64,000 nucleotides of DNA, from contig NC_081410.1 of assembly GCF_030272615.1 (NCBI RefSeq), positions 144,702,349-144,766,348 of the forward strand, written 5' to 3'. How positions within the stretch are numbered: position 1 is the stretch's first letter; every line of letters begins with the position of its first letter. The notes under the pieces are model-generated. The model was not told where the DNA came from. It was given only the letters and a program-made list of their open reading frames with translations, and made no database searches. Source of the DNA: Cryptomeria japonica (taxonomy: Eukaryota > Streptophyta > Pinopsida > Cupressales > Cupressaceae). The position numbers were made by a program, and so were the translations under genes. Positions 33,328 through 44,134 of the stretch are shown here, one piece after another.

Positions 33328-35058
33328 TGTAATGTCCCCACATGGGGTTTCCATTACTTTAGACCTGGGATAACAAACCCAACATTGAGCTGAGGATTCT
33401 AAGTTCTAACAGATAATTTTATCAAATCCAAAGACAATTTATCACAATATTTAACTTAAAATTCTAGGAACAATTGAAGTAATAGAACTTATCTTGATTG
33501 TTTTATTTGGTTTGTCAATAGACTTATGCTGTTCAAAAATCTGTCATAAATTTGACACTATCTGCTATAAAGTTCCTTACTACAAACCGGCTATAAGATT
33601 CCTTAGGTCTGAAATAAGCTGAGCATAAATCTGTTTGTAGTTACAGATGATCTGGAACATTGATTTATCTTTCCATTAACAACAGCAACCACATTACTCT
33701 GGCACAGGAATCGATATAGTATATAATCTCTGTTCACTTGATGTGTATTCAAACTGATGAAATCTAGACTTGTGATCCTTACTTATGCTACCGACGAATA
33801 ATTATTTGATTGTAGTTATCTTAACGTGAGTCGACCATATGTTAATTAATTCGCTGCTTTAATCATGATCGCTGATATAGACGTCAATTATGTACCTTTG
33901 CCAGTGATTATACTTCCTTAATATGGCACCTCTCCATAGCAAATCGTGTTAGTTTAGTCAATATTTCAATTCCCTTGCTTAAGTACACATCATTACCATC
34001 CAGCTCATTGTCTGCTCCTTAACTCGATATAACTTAATATGTCTGTAACATTTGTTTGCAGTGTTAATATAAATCCGCTATCAATGTGAGGAGGTGTTTA
34101 GCGGCTATTTTCCTATTTAATTTCTCCGCTATTATTCATAAAGCGATGATTCCCCCAAGGGTGAATGCTCACGTCAAAGACTCAACAAGGGGAAGTATAT
34201 ATCCTCATTTCCTGTATGTCCCCCTTTTTTTTCCTCCTTACCATTTCTTGTATTTTGCGAATCGAAGGGGTGGCATCCTCTCATATTCGATGAGACACAA
34301 CTCCCCATCATTCTTCCCCATAACAAATCAATGTTTATTATATCTTTCTTAATCATTATTTTAATCGATCTTCAAATGATGCTGGTTAAGTGTCGGTTTG
34401 CCTCATTGCCTGAGTCGACATTGTTAATCAGTACCAACAATAATATCCTCACCATCCGTAGCTTGTATATGTTACGGCATCCTTAAGTACGATAGCCTCC
34501 ATTAGATTATATATCTTATTTATCGCCTCTGTGATGACCAAACCCAATTTACTATCGATGATAATTATGTTATCATCGCATTCCAGTATGCATACCCGAT
34601 GACCATCGTGTGGATAGGAAATGATGGAAAATGATAATTAGTTTCTAATGATTAAGCATCTGACTAACACAGATGGGTTGTATTCTTTAATTGTCATCTG
34701 ATGATTAGTTTTACATCAATAAACTATTTGTTTTCAGGTATCGATTTCCTCATATTGCTGTACACATACTTGAACCGATCATTGAGGTTCTTCTCAAACT
34801 GACATCTGTTCGCTGCAATAGATAGTGTTGGCCTGTCATCTCTTTTTATTTGCCTTTTAGTAAATTGTGTGTTACCCTTCATTGCCTATCTGATTAGTAA
34901 ATATATTGAAGTCTTACTACTATCTCCAATGAAGCGATGTGTAAGGTTGAACCATTGTTTAAGTCTTACAGATTTATAATCACATATAAAGATAATACAA
35001 GGAGCTTTCTTTTATTTGTTTGGCTCTAGAGATTTAGCATTGGGATGGGGACATCACA
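33328..35058. mobile_element. Solo LTR 2 inserted in Copia-3
   Basis: The 1,731-bp segment starts TGTAATGTCCCC and ends GGGGACATCACA. It is flanked by perfect atata duplications (33323-33327 and 35059-35063). The termini match those of solo LTR 1, but the interiors look unrelated, so these are two families or subfamilies sharing end sequences. No coding remains were seen. An 88-codon frame at 34086-34352 has no recognised similarity. Confidence 0.83.
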
Positions 35059-35063
35059 ATATA

Positions 35064-36020
35064 CTTAGCTCTTATTCTTGAAATCTTGCTAAAACCTTAT
35101 TGCAAGTTGTGTCCTAATGATCCATTGTCCACATACCACCCTACACCAAAAAAGGTGCAAGCAGATAAGCATGACACCATAGAGAAGGTTCTCTCAAGCC
35201 TAAATAAAAGCTCATTCACTACTAAAGCTTCTACACTTTCTGCAGATTTCTTTTGTTGCTATTGCTTGCCTTCCCCTTTTCTTCTTATGACACTAAGAAT
35301 TAGAGTGGCCATTCTTGTGGCATTTGAAACATTTGACATGGATCAAGTCATTCCCCTAGGGAGAAGAATTTGAGTCTTCCTTTCCTTGCTAATCCTTCTA
35401 TAGTCCTTTCTTGCTACCTTTCCTCATATTCTCGATGAAGGCTTCATTTTGACTAAAGTAGATTCAAGTTTAGTTTTTTCCTAAATGAGATCATACTAAA
35501 GCTTCTCACAAGTGGGAAATTTCTCATAAGCACAAACACCATAAATGCCACAAATCCTAGGATGAAGAGAAGCCATTTAAAGCTATGGGCAACAACTCTT
35601 CATCGTTGACCTTCACCCCTATCATAGCTTGTTGATCACATATGATCATCATTAGGTAGATGGCTACAATAAATAAGTCACTCATATGTGTGGCACTAAG
35701 ATTGTTCTTCAACATTTTAAGAGCAATATTCACACTCTGCTATATAGTGATCAAGGCATCATACATCTTCATTCTCCTCTTCTCTACAATGTAAGGAATC
35801 AAATGATCCTCACTAAATCTATCATGATTTTCTCTACCTTGGCCATCTTCTTGTGTTCAATCAACTAAACAAGATCAACAAGAGGTGAAACCTTGGTATC
35901 CACATAGACCCAAAGATCAACTTCTTCCAATTGCATCTGCAATCTACACTTCAAAGGAATAAAGTTGGAGGCACCCTCTAGGCAATCATATTCTCTAAAA
36001 CGGAGACTAATCATGTTTGC
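35064..36020 (-). pseudogene. Copia-3 gag with zinc knuckle, broken
   Basis: The minus strand near 35300-35345 reads VKCFKCHKNGHSNS, a zinc knuckle. Near 35880-36010 it reads YDCLEGASNFIPLKCRLQMQ followed by LEEVDLWVYVDTKV, the standard copia gag start with LEG-NF-P. Stops and frameshifts lie between. The segment is contiguous with the protease remains at 33322 once the solo LTR 33328-35058 and its atata duplication are removed. Confidence 0.78.
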
Positions 36021-36706
36021 AGCTGCTAGAACAGATTGAAAGTAAACAAATCAGATCAGCAATCAATAATGGGTGTAGATCAACACTCCAATCACTTGGG
36101 TATCTGTTGTGACGTATTCACACATCGCCCCATTGCAAATGGGGACCCCTACTTTTTTCGCTTTGTGGGGTTTTGCTTTCTAGGTTTTAGAGTTTTGTTT
36201 GTTAGCCTTTGCTTTTCGAGTGTCGCCAGGGGGATCACCTGGATAGCAAGCTCTGCTTGAGCTAGGTTGAGTCTTTGGGGCCCCAGAATTAGGGTTTCTT
36301 TAAAAGTCTTCCTTAGGGCCTGGTTTTGCTCTTGTTGCTATTTGTGTCTTGCTTGGTGAGTGAGTATCGTTCTTGAAGGTCCGAGCTAGGTCAAGTTGGT
36401 GAGTGATGAAGTCTGGAATGTCATCCTGATCTTCAAATGCCCTGAAATTTGGCTGTCTGGAATGTCCTGATCCTGAAATTTAGCTAAGTCTGGAATGTCC
36501 TGATCCCGAAATTTGACTAAGTCTGGAAAACTGAAGAATCCTCCAAAAACTAGATTTTGCAATATAACTCCTGGAGGTCCGAAACCACTCTCAAACATCC
36601 TGACAGTATATATGGAATATAACTTAAAGTATAAGAATCTTTCTTCTTTCTTATACTTAAATGTTATATTCCATAAAATGATCCTGACAGAGAGACCAAA
36701 ATGTCA

Positions 36707-39700
36707 AATTTCGCTCCTGACCCTTCCAAAGGGTCCAGAGCGAAATTCTCCATAAGACATTCTACTTTGACCAAAACCTAGAACTAACGCATTCCTAGGC
36801 TTTAATGAAGGTAAAAACGCTTGTTTGAACGAGGAAATGTGAAAATGAAGTCAAGATTTGAGCCCAAGGATGATTTTCGCTCCTGACCCTTCCAAAGGGT
36901 CCAGAGCGAAATTCATTTTTCTCCACTTTGCTCTTTGACATGACCAAGTTTGTTGACTTCTGGGGCGTGATGGGAAGGTTTTGATGCACATTTGTTTTTG
37001 AGAGGAGATTTGAGGTGACAAAATGATGGAAATTAGCCTAAAGTAGGAATTTCGCTCCTGACCCTTTCAAAGGGTCCAGAGTGAAATTCTTGAAAACCTC
37101 ATTTTCTCCCTTGTTTAGACCAACATTCTAGTTTTGAGGTGATGGGATGTGAAAATGTGAAAGATTTTGGCCAAGATTAGGAATTTCACTCCTAACCCTT
37201 CCAAAGGGTCCAGAGCGAAATTCTTGAAAACACTCATTCTTCCTTTAGCCAGAGTCAAGACCAAGGTGGAAATGAAAGGAGAGGGATCTATGTTTGCTTC
37301 CCACAGAGGATGAGAGTTGGAAAAGTCAAGGATCAAACCCAAAACATGATTTTCACTCCTGACCCTTCCAAAGGGTCCAGAGCAAAAATCTTTGTAGCTC
37401 TTATTTTCTTCCTTATTTTGGCTAAGCTTTGGCATGATGGAGAAAGAATTAGTATGTTCTTGCCTTGAGAGGGAGCTGGATGCTTTGGATAATCAAGATT
37501 TTGCCTAAGAGATGAATTTCGCTCCTAACCCTTCCAAAGGGTCCAGAGCGAAATTCACTATAATCCTCATTTGCTACCTTGAATGGGCTTAAAACCTGGT
37601 TCCTCAAGTGGAAAATGATCTATGTTTGCCTCCCAAACAAGATTGAAGTTGGAAAAATGAGCAATCAAAGCCTAAATCATGATTTTCGCTCCTGACCCTT
37701 CCAAAGGGTCCAGAGCGAAAATCCTCCTAGACCTCATTCCCTTCCTTGTTTGACCAAATTCTGACATCCAAGGCATGATGAAAGGAAGATTGGACATGTT
37801 TTTTGCCTTTGAGAATGTTTTAAGTGTCGAAGAGTGAGGATTTTGAGCCAAATAGTGAATTTCGCTCCTGACCCTTCCAGAGGGTCCAGAGCGAAATTCC
37901 TAAAATCACTTGTTTTCCTTGCAAAGTCAAGTTAAACTTGGGTTTTTTTATAGTTTGCATGAGTGTGAGGATTGGTGTCTTGCCCTTTTGAAGTTGGTTG
38001 AGGTTGAAAGATGGAGGAATAAGCTCAAAACAAGATTTTCGCTCCTAACCCTTCCAAAGGGTCCAAAGCGAAATTCTAAAATCCACCTATTCCTTTCACA
38101 TTTGTGCCAAGCCAAGCCTAGACAAAGATGATAGAAGCCCTTGAGATTGCCCTTGAATGGATTTTTGTCTCCAAAAATGATGATTTTGGGCTAGAGGAAG
38201 AATTTCGCTCCTGACCCTTCCAGAGGGTCCAGAGCGAAATTCATTATAGGTCCTGTCCCTGGCCATGATTTCTAGCGAAATTCTCTTTTCTAGTCATTTT
38301 GAGGTCAAAACTTTGGTTCCTATGGCGTATATGGAAGTGGAGTGATGTATTTTTGCTTGGCAATGTAGATTGGAGTTCAAGAAATGAAATTTCAAGCCTA
38401 GAAAGGGAAAATCGCTCTTGACCCTTCCAAAGGGTCCATAGCGAAATTGTGCAAAACCTATCTTTTCCCTCAAATTTATGCCAAGTCTAGTGTGGGTCAA
38501 GATTAGAGGTGTCCTTAGGCATGTCCTTGAATTGCCATTAATTATCAAGTTTGAAGGAATTGAGCCAAATGATGAAAATCGCTCTTGACCCTTCCAAAGG
38601 GTCCAGGGCGAAAATTCTTCAATCACCTATTTTTCCTTGCAAAATCAAGTCAAACTTGGGTTGGATGAGAGAGGAGAAGTGTTTTCTTGCCTTGTGAGGT
38701 GGATTCAAGTTGAAATGATGGAGGAATGAGCTCAAAACAAGATTTTCGCTCCTGACCCTTCCAAAGGGTCCAAAGCTAAAATCTTAAAACACATCCTATC
38801 TTCAAGAGTTTGTGCCAAGTCAGGCCTAGATCAAGTGAGGGATGCCACTAAGATTGCCCTTGAATAGTTTGTTGCCTTCAAATATACTAATTTTAAGCTT
38901 AAAAGAGAATTTCGCTCCTGACGCTTCCAAAGGGTCCAGAGCGAAATTCTTCCAACCATCCTTTTATCCAAATTTTGGATGAAGCCAGGCCTAGGCTAGG
39001 GTGAGAGAAGCCATTTGGAATGCCTTGGAAAGTTTTTTAATCATTAAAAGTGCAAATTTTGGGCTAGAGAAAGAAATTCGCTCCTGACCCTTCCAAAGGG
39101 TCCAGAGCGAAATTCTGGATAGGTCCTGTCCCTGGCTAGGTTTTTGAACGAATTTGACCTTTTAGGCCTTGTGAAGATCAAACCAATGTTGCCAAGCTGG
39201 GAAATGGATTCAATGTGAGGGAGTCTAGATGAAATGAAGTGAAGAAAGTCAAATTGGGTGTGAATAGGCAAGCAAAAAGTGAATTTTGCTCCTGACCCTT
39301 CCAAAGGGTCCAAAGCGAAATTCATCAAAATCACTATTTCCCCATTGTGTCAAGACAAGATTTTGATTCCTATGGCATGATTGAGGCTGGAGTGAGATAT
39401 TCTTGCCTTGTAGGGTGAATTGAGGTAAAGGAAGTGCAAAATAAAGCCTAAAGAAGGAATTTCGCTCCTGACCCTTCCAAAGAGTCCAGAGGGAAATTCC
39501 CATTATCACCTAATTTACCCATGTGAGAGGCTAAAAGGATGGATCCCTGGACTTTGTTGAACGGAAACTAGCATATGCTCACCCTCCGAAGAATTTTGAA
39601 GTGAAAATCAAGAAAATCGCTCCTGACCCTTCCAAAGGGTTTAGGGCGAAATCCTTGAGGAAGCCTATTTTTCACCTTGTTTGGGCCAGGCAAAGATTTG

Positions 39701-39791
39701 GTTGTGAGGTAATGTTGAAAAGAGGTCTAAATTGGCCAGGAATGCAAATTTCGCTCCTGACCCTTCCAGAGGGTCCAAGGCGAAATTCTTA
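36707..39791. repeat. Array of 19 hairpin-forming ~43-bp cores at ~166-bp spacing
   Basis: Each core is a nested inverted repeat. The outer arms are GAATTTCGCT and AGCGAAATTC, the inner arms GACCCTT and AAGGGTC, with about three bases in the loop. Cores start near 36707, 36873, 37048, 37180, 37348, 37514, 37681, 37857, 38034, 38198, 38408, 38573, 38741, 38904, 39073, 39280, 39458, 39611 and 39745. Most intervals are 163-178 bp, with two of about 207-210 bp. Spacers are clearly related to one another but far more diverged than the cores. Cores 10, 15 and 19 are followed by a ggtcctgtccctgg-type extension, a higher-order pattern. Confidence 0.95.
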
Positions 39792-39947
39792 TAGGGCCTG
39801 TCCCTGGGGAGAATCTTGAGCAAGCTTCATTTTAATATCTTTTGTTGATGATTTAAGGTAGAAAATGCTATGTTGAAATAAATTTGTTGTATGACCTTAA
39901 TCATCTTTTGGTTTGTTTTGCAGATGAAAGAAGACCAGGCCAGGGCA

Positions 39948-40037
39948 AGGACGACCTCTTCCAGTCCAGCATCATCAGGGACGACCTTCTCCAGTCCAAC
40001 ATCATCAAGGACGACATCTTCTAATCCAACATTTTAA
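39948..40037. repeat. ~30-bp tandem repeat, three copies
   Basis: The unit ggacgacctcttccagtcca followed by gcatcatca recurs three times, just downstream of the hairpin array. Confidence 0.85.
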
Positions 40038-40464
40038 GGAAAGGTACACCATCCATCTTGCACATCAAAGACAAAGGAGGTTAAAGCAAGGGTCCGTTGA
40101 AGAAGCCAATAGTTTCAGAAGAGTTAATTAAAGTTTGCTTCTCAGCATCATCAAATTGAACATCTACCAAGTTACAAGTGCCAGACAAGGTGGCATCCCA
40201 GTCATCACTCCTCCAGTTGGATTGGTCCGCCTCAGCATGTCCAAATTCAATGTACCTGATTCATCAAAGATGACAAAAACTTCGATGTACCTACCCCGGT
40301 TATCCATTGGTCGAATATTCCAGAGAAGACATGTGTCCAAATAATGCAATTATTTCATTGGCTAGATTTGAGTTTGTTGTAACAAACCCTAATTAGGGTT
40401 TTTTTTGTAAAATCTTGGCCATTGATCTCAAATTGATCTGAGCCATTGAATTGTATTGAGAGCG

Positions 40465-40472
40465 CTATATAA
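40465..40472 (+). promoter_or_regulatory. TATA box of the long LTR
   Basis: ctatataa lies in a gcg...gccctgg context, followed about 30 bp later by cctcatttgtaaagg as a possible start region. This is a typical plant LTR core promoter arrangement. Confidence 0.6.
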
Positions 40473-41236
40473 GCCCTGGCTCCTCATTTGTAAAGGTTAA
40501 TAGTTAGTCAATAGATAATAGTTAGTTCATAAAGGTTAGAATAGCTAATGATTAATAGCAAATAGAATAGTAGTTAGAGTAGAATAGAAAGAGAAGGCCT
40601 AGATTGTTGCCAAGATGTTGTTGTAAAAGACTTGTAAGCTTCATTGAAGAAATGGTGAAATCTATGGGTCGATTCAACAATTTGCATGGTCTCTATACTT
40701 CTCAAATTTGATTTCATCTTATTAGATGAGTGGAAGAAATGTGTTTGATTGATGATGAAATTTGTATATCCATACTACTAGCAGTTTGTTGATTGCAGAC
40801 TTGCCTTGTGTAGTCAACTGGAATCATTCAACTTAAGCTTAACTTCAATTGTCGCTTCTTCACTGATATGCATCAACCTGATGGTGTCCATGCCTGTAGC
40901 GATGATCTGAACATCATAAAGCTTTCCTCCGAAGATCACACTAATCTTGTGGAGATGGTCCTGGGATGTCAAAACAAGATTTAGTTAGAATTTCATCAAA
41001 GGTCATTCATTGCTCTTACATTCTTAGTGTCGAAATTAGATCATTCCCTCGCCTTCATCCTTTTTTTCCTTTTTTTCAAAAATCTAGGCTAGTGAAATCC
41101 TGTGTTCCAGTAGCATTTAAAGCAAATCAGATGTTTATATCATCGAGTGTAAGTCTCCTTGTGATTCCAGCAAAATCACATCGTACCACAGAGAGCTTAT
41201 CCAGGAGTAGAGATCCTACATAACAGAACCTTGGAG

Positions 41237-41274
41237 TTACTTCGACTGATCCTTCGACTGATCCTTCGACTGGA
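41237..41274. repeat. 13-bp tandem repeat, three copies
   Basis: ttcgactgatcct is repeated three times near the right end of the long LTR. Confidence 0.85.
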
Positions 41275-41371
41275 TCTTCAGCAATCGGGAACTTTGTTCA
41301 AGAGAGGATAAGGTACCTTTAGGTATTTTATTCTGTGTTTGGTCATGTACAAAAGACACGTCAACAATATC

Positions 41372-43520
41372 ATACCCTACGGTTCCAGATTAATTCAATC
41401 ATTGATGTAAGGGCAATGAAATATTCTGGCAACTCCCTCTTACAAGTGCAGCACATTCCATTCACAAACCTAGAAGATTTCAGTTATTGTTCTCTCATGC
41501 GATATTAAAATTCAAACCATGCTAAGTAGATTCTACACTAAGAAAAATAGACCTAACTGCAAACTAAAACTTAATCAAAACAACTCACCTAAGTACAATA
41601 GCCTTCAAACACACACTGCTGAAAATAGGAGCACTTCAACTGTCACTTATTAAATAGAAACCGAAGTACCCTCAAACATTTTTCTCCTTCAAAAAAACTA
41701 AATTAGAAAGCTTAATAAATAGAAGATAAAGCGCTTTATTATAGACAATAAAAAACAACTTAGTCTTCATGAATTTTTTTGAATCTCTCTAATATACAAA
41801 AAGCTGGAAAAGCTAGAAGAAATCAGTGCTCAACTTAAAATACAAAAAAAATTAATGATGTTTTCTTCCACCCAACCGCAGGAGAACAGCAGCTAAGCAA
41901 CACATTTAAAAATCTAACAAAGAGTACCATATGGAGTTCATCTGCATATTATCAAACAAAGGTTGGGCAGGGCAGCGACACAAGAAATGTAAAACTATTG
42001 GTTACCTATTTGGATCCTTCCTTTTGATAATTTAGATGAAAAGATTTTGCCAATATCTCATATTGCAAGTTGAGCTGTGTGAACAAAGGAAAGCTTTAGA
42101 GGAAGCAAATCAAGTAGCATAGACTTGTGAAAAATTTACACAAAGAGATTAGAGGAACAATGGCGATAGTTACAAGAGCAATTAGCTCAAAAACCCAACT
42201 CATTGAAGCTGGAATAGCAAATCCGGCAGTCACAGAGGAAGACATAGTACAACTCAAAACCAAAGTGGCCCATGATCAGGTATAAAAGAAACTATTTGAA
42301 GTTGTTCACAAGGTCAAAACCTCCAATCAGGAGGCAGTCATTGGACATTTGAAACATCAGAGTGAAGGAGTTTACAAGTTTCAGAATGCAATCCAGAAAA
42401 CTCCAACTATAACTTTATCCATTTCAGCAGTGCTGAAGTACCACCGAGGATGTCTTCTTCCCATAATGTGCAGTGATACAATTCATTTTGTTTTCTTGTT
42501 TCTGGCTAGAATCTAACTTTTATTTTGACAGGGACAACATCATTCTCTAAAACTGTAATTTTTACGTTTTATTGTTTGGGTTGCAGCCATATATGTGTTA
42601 ATTAATAATTACTTGTTGGCTTGTGGGTAGTTGCTAGAAACCAACTGTGGTGCTCTTATTGGCAACTATAGAACACTTTTCTATATGCCTCTCACTATCA
42701 AGTAAGGTCCATAGATTATAGACTATTCCAGAACCAGGAATATTGAGGTCCATTAAAAGTTTATTTGACTATGCTTTGTGAACGTGTGGCTCAATTACAA
42801 TACCACCAAAATAAGTACCAAGTTGCAGATATCTTCAAAACAGTTTTGACAAAAAAAAACTTGTTAAATTCAAAAATTGATGGAAGATGTTGATGTTATG
42901 ACATTTTCCTATGTCAATGTCTCCTGGTCAATATTAAGAGGGGATGTTAGCATTATAATAGTTCAACGTGGCAGCCTTATTGTTATATAATTTAGAAGGT
43001 TTACTATATCAGCATCCTTATTTAAACAGGGCTTACCCCAATTATCATATATCTAAATGGGTCGTTACTCCAAATAGGCCTAAGCGATGTCCCATTATTG
43101 AGGCATCATAATTTGGTTGCGCTCTAATTATAGGTGGATTGGCAGGCTCTGATTCATTCCAAAGCTTGGTAATGAGATTGAAACCCAGGGGTACAAAATC
43201 TGAACAATGAATAAGATAAATGGAAAGAAATCCTCCTGTGGGCTTCCACGAATGGGTATCCTGGGCCAAATTGGTGTCTGACTTGGGCATTACCTAAAAA
43301 AGAAACCTTTGCCTTTTATTTGCCACTCACGAGTATTTTGAGTATCTAGGTGCATTCAGTACTCACCTTAAACTCTATGTGCATTTATGTCATTCTGTTA
43401 ATGCCGTGTAGTAATTGCTTTCAATCTTAACACAACTAAATACTCTAATAAGTAGGCTTCACATTGGCATGAACTCTACATTTTTCTTAAAAGTATACTC
43501 CATGATTTGTTGAATATTTG
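41372..43520. other. CYP38: Intron 3 sequence next to exon 3
   Basis: I see no clear element. Around 42040-42370 the plus strand reads like a decayed coding stretch rich in Glu, Gln and Lys (for example LCEQRKALEEANQVA) with several stops. I could not assign it to a family. Confidence 0.4.
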
Positions 43521-43530
43521 TGGTACTTAC

Positions 43531-43730
43531 CACCCCACAATGTCAAGAAGCTCTTTCTGCTTCAGTGCTATTGCATCCCTATCCTTTGCTTCCACAATTT
43601 TTTTTAAGTCTTGTAACCCAAGGTTAAGTTTATCGACCAACTCTTTTCCCATTTCTTTCTTTGACTCCGCAATATCATCCAGAATTTCTGTATTATATTT
43701 GTTAAGTACCAAAGTGGCTTGCTCTGTGTT
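43531..43730 (-). CDS. CYP38: CYP38 exon 3: remainder of helical bundle
   Basis: This 200-bp exon (66 codons plus two bases) lies between a ttatacag acceptor and a gtaagt donor. It reads NTEQATLVLNKYNTEILDDI and then a charged amphipathic stretch with KKEMGKELVDKLNLGLQDLK, DRDAIALKQKELLDIVG. This matches the last helices of the CYP38 N-terminal domain. The final two bases (TG) need a first base from the next exon. Exon 4, about 23.6 kb away, supplies T to give Cys and continues [10 protein letters not shown], as expected for the family (IEEDMV in other plants). This phase match across a giant intron is the main evidence that the exons belong together. Confidence 0.93.
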
Positions 43731-43840
43731 CTGTATAAAACATACAGGAAGATTCAACCCCCTCATTAGAAAATTGAAAAGCTAAACAATAGACTAAAAA
43801 GAATGTTCTTTTAGCATTTACTTTTATTTTTCTAACTCAC

Positions 43841-44134
43841 CTTCCCTGCTGATTTCAGTGCCTTCATGCCTGGAATTTTGAGATTTTCCTTGATATTCTC
43901 AAGATTCTTTTGTATATCCCTAATAGGTTTGTTGTCGATTGGTAGAGCATATCTCAACAAAGCATCTGGATCCTTGACTGGAGGTCCTGACATCAACAAG
44001 GAAACATCTGGTACTGCAGATCCAGACTGAACTGCATAGATGGGCTCAAGGCAAAGCTGTGTCATAAAAGTTCCAACCAATGCCAGACATAAGGCCAACT
44101 TCCCAAATTCCTTGAAGAAAGAATGTCCTTTGTC
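43841..44134 (-). CDS. CYP38: CYP38 exon 2: lumen-targeting segment and start of helical domain
   Basis: The exon has 98 codons and is bounded by a cattcag acceptor and a gtgagt donor. It begins DKGHSFFKEFGKLALC. The hydrophobic run LALCLALVGTFM followed by PIYAVQS looks like the second, thylakoid-transfer part of a bipartite targeting signal with an Ala-X-Ala-like cleavage context. The mature part contains DVSLLMSGPPVKDP and ALLRYALPIDNKPIRD, which are hallmark stretches of the N-terminal helical (PsbQ-like) domain of CYP38. In the family this domain covers the cyclophilin active site and acts in photosystem II assembly and repair. The frame is open with no lesions. Only 110 bp of intron 2 separates it from exon 3. 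Confidence 0.93.

Larger units (their letters stand above)
29371..36099 (-). mobile_element. Copia-3: old copia relic with duplicated integrase segment
   Basis: Minus-strand fragments run in copia order from the integrase C-terminal linker on the left to the gag start on the right. No LTR or RT part was found, so the relic is truncated. A segment of about 1.05 kb is present twice. Copy A is 29371-29992 plus 31559-31990, split by a solo LTR. Copy B is about 32010-33040. Beyond copy B come protease remains, then a second solo LTR (33328-35058), then a zinc knuckle and gag (35064-36020). Many stops and frameshifts show it is much older than Copia-2. Confidence 0.82.
36105..41366 (+). mobile_element. 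5.3-kb solo LTR with hairpin array and promoter
   Basis: The segment begins TGTTGTGACGT and ends ACGTCAACA, which are imperfect inverted ends. It is flanked by gtatc (36100-36104) and atatc (41367-41371), one mismatch in five. A promoter-like TATA (gcgctatataagccctgg) lies at about 40465-40472, followed by several hundred bases that would be R and U5. The U3 part holds 19 hairpin repeats (36707-39791). No internal coding region or second LTR is present. An LTR over 5 kb is unusually long. The alternative is a non-coding element of another class that happens to have TG...CA ends. Confidence 0.65.
19899..43530 (-). other. CYP38: CYP38 intron 3 (about 23.6 kb)
   Basis: The donor gtaagt at its upstream end and the acceptor tttctgcag at its downstream end join exons 3 and 4 in frame. 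Most of its length is retrotransposon sequence: Copia-2, the Copia-3 relic, and three LTR-type insertions. Confidence 0.88.

Noticed and set aside
36386-39819. Many open frames of 70-110 codons, several encoding FRSGPFGRVRSE-like or SLLTLPKGPERNS-like strings
   Set aside because: They are translations of the hairpin core on either strand. They start and stop at random in spacers and show no conserved order or start site.
42040-42480. Possible coiled-coil coding remnant on the plus strand
   Set aside because: Several stops, no family match and no boundaries. Kept only as a remark in the intron entry.
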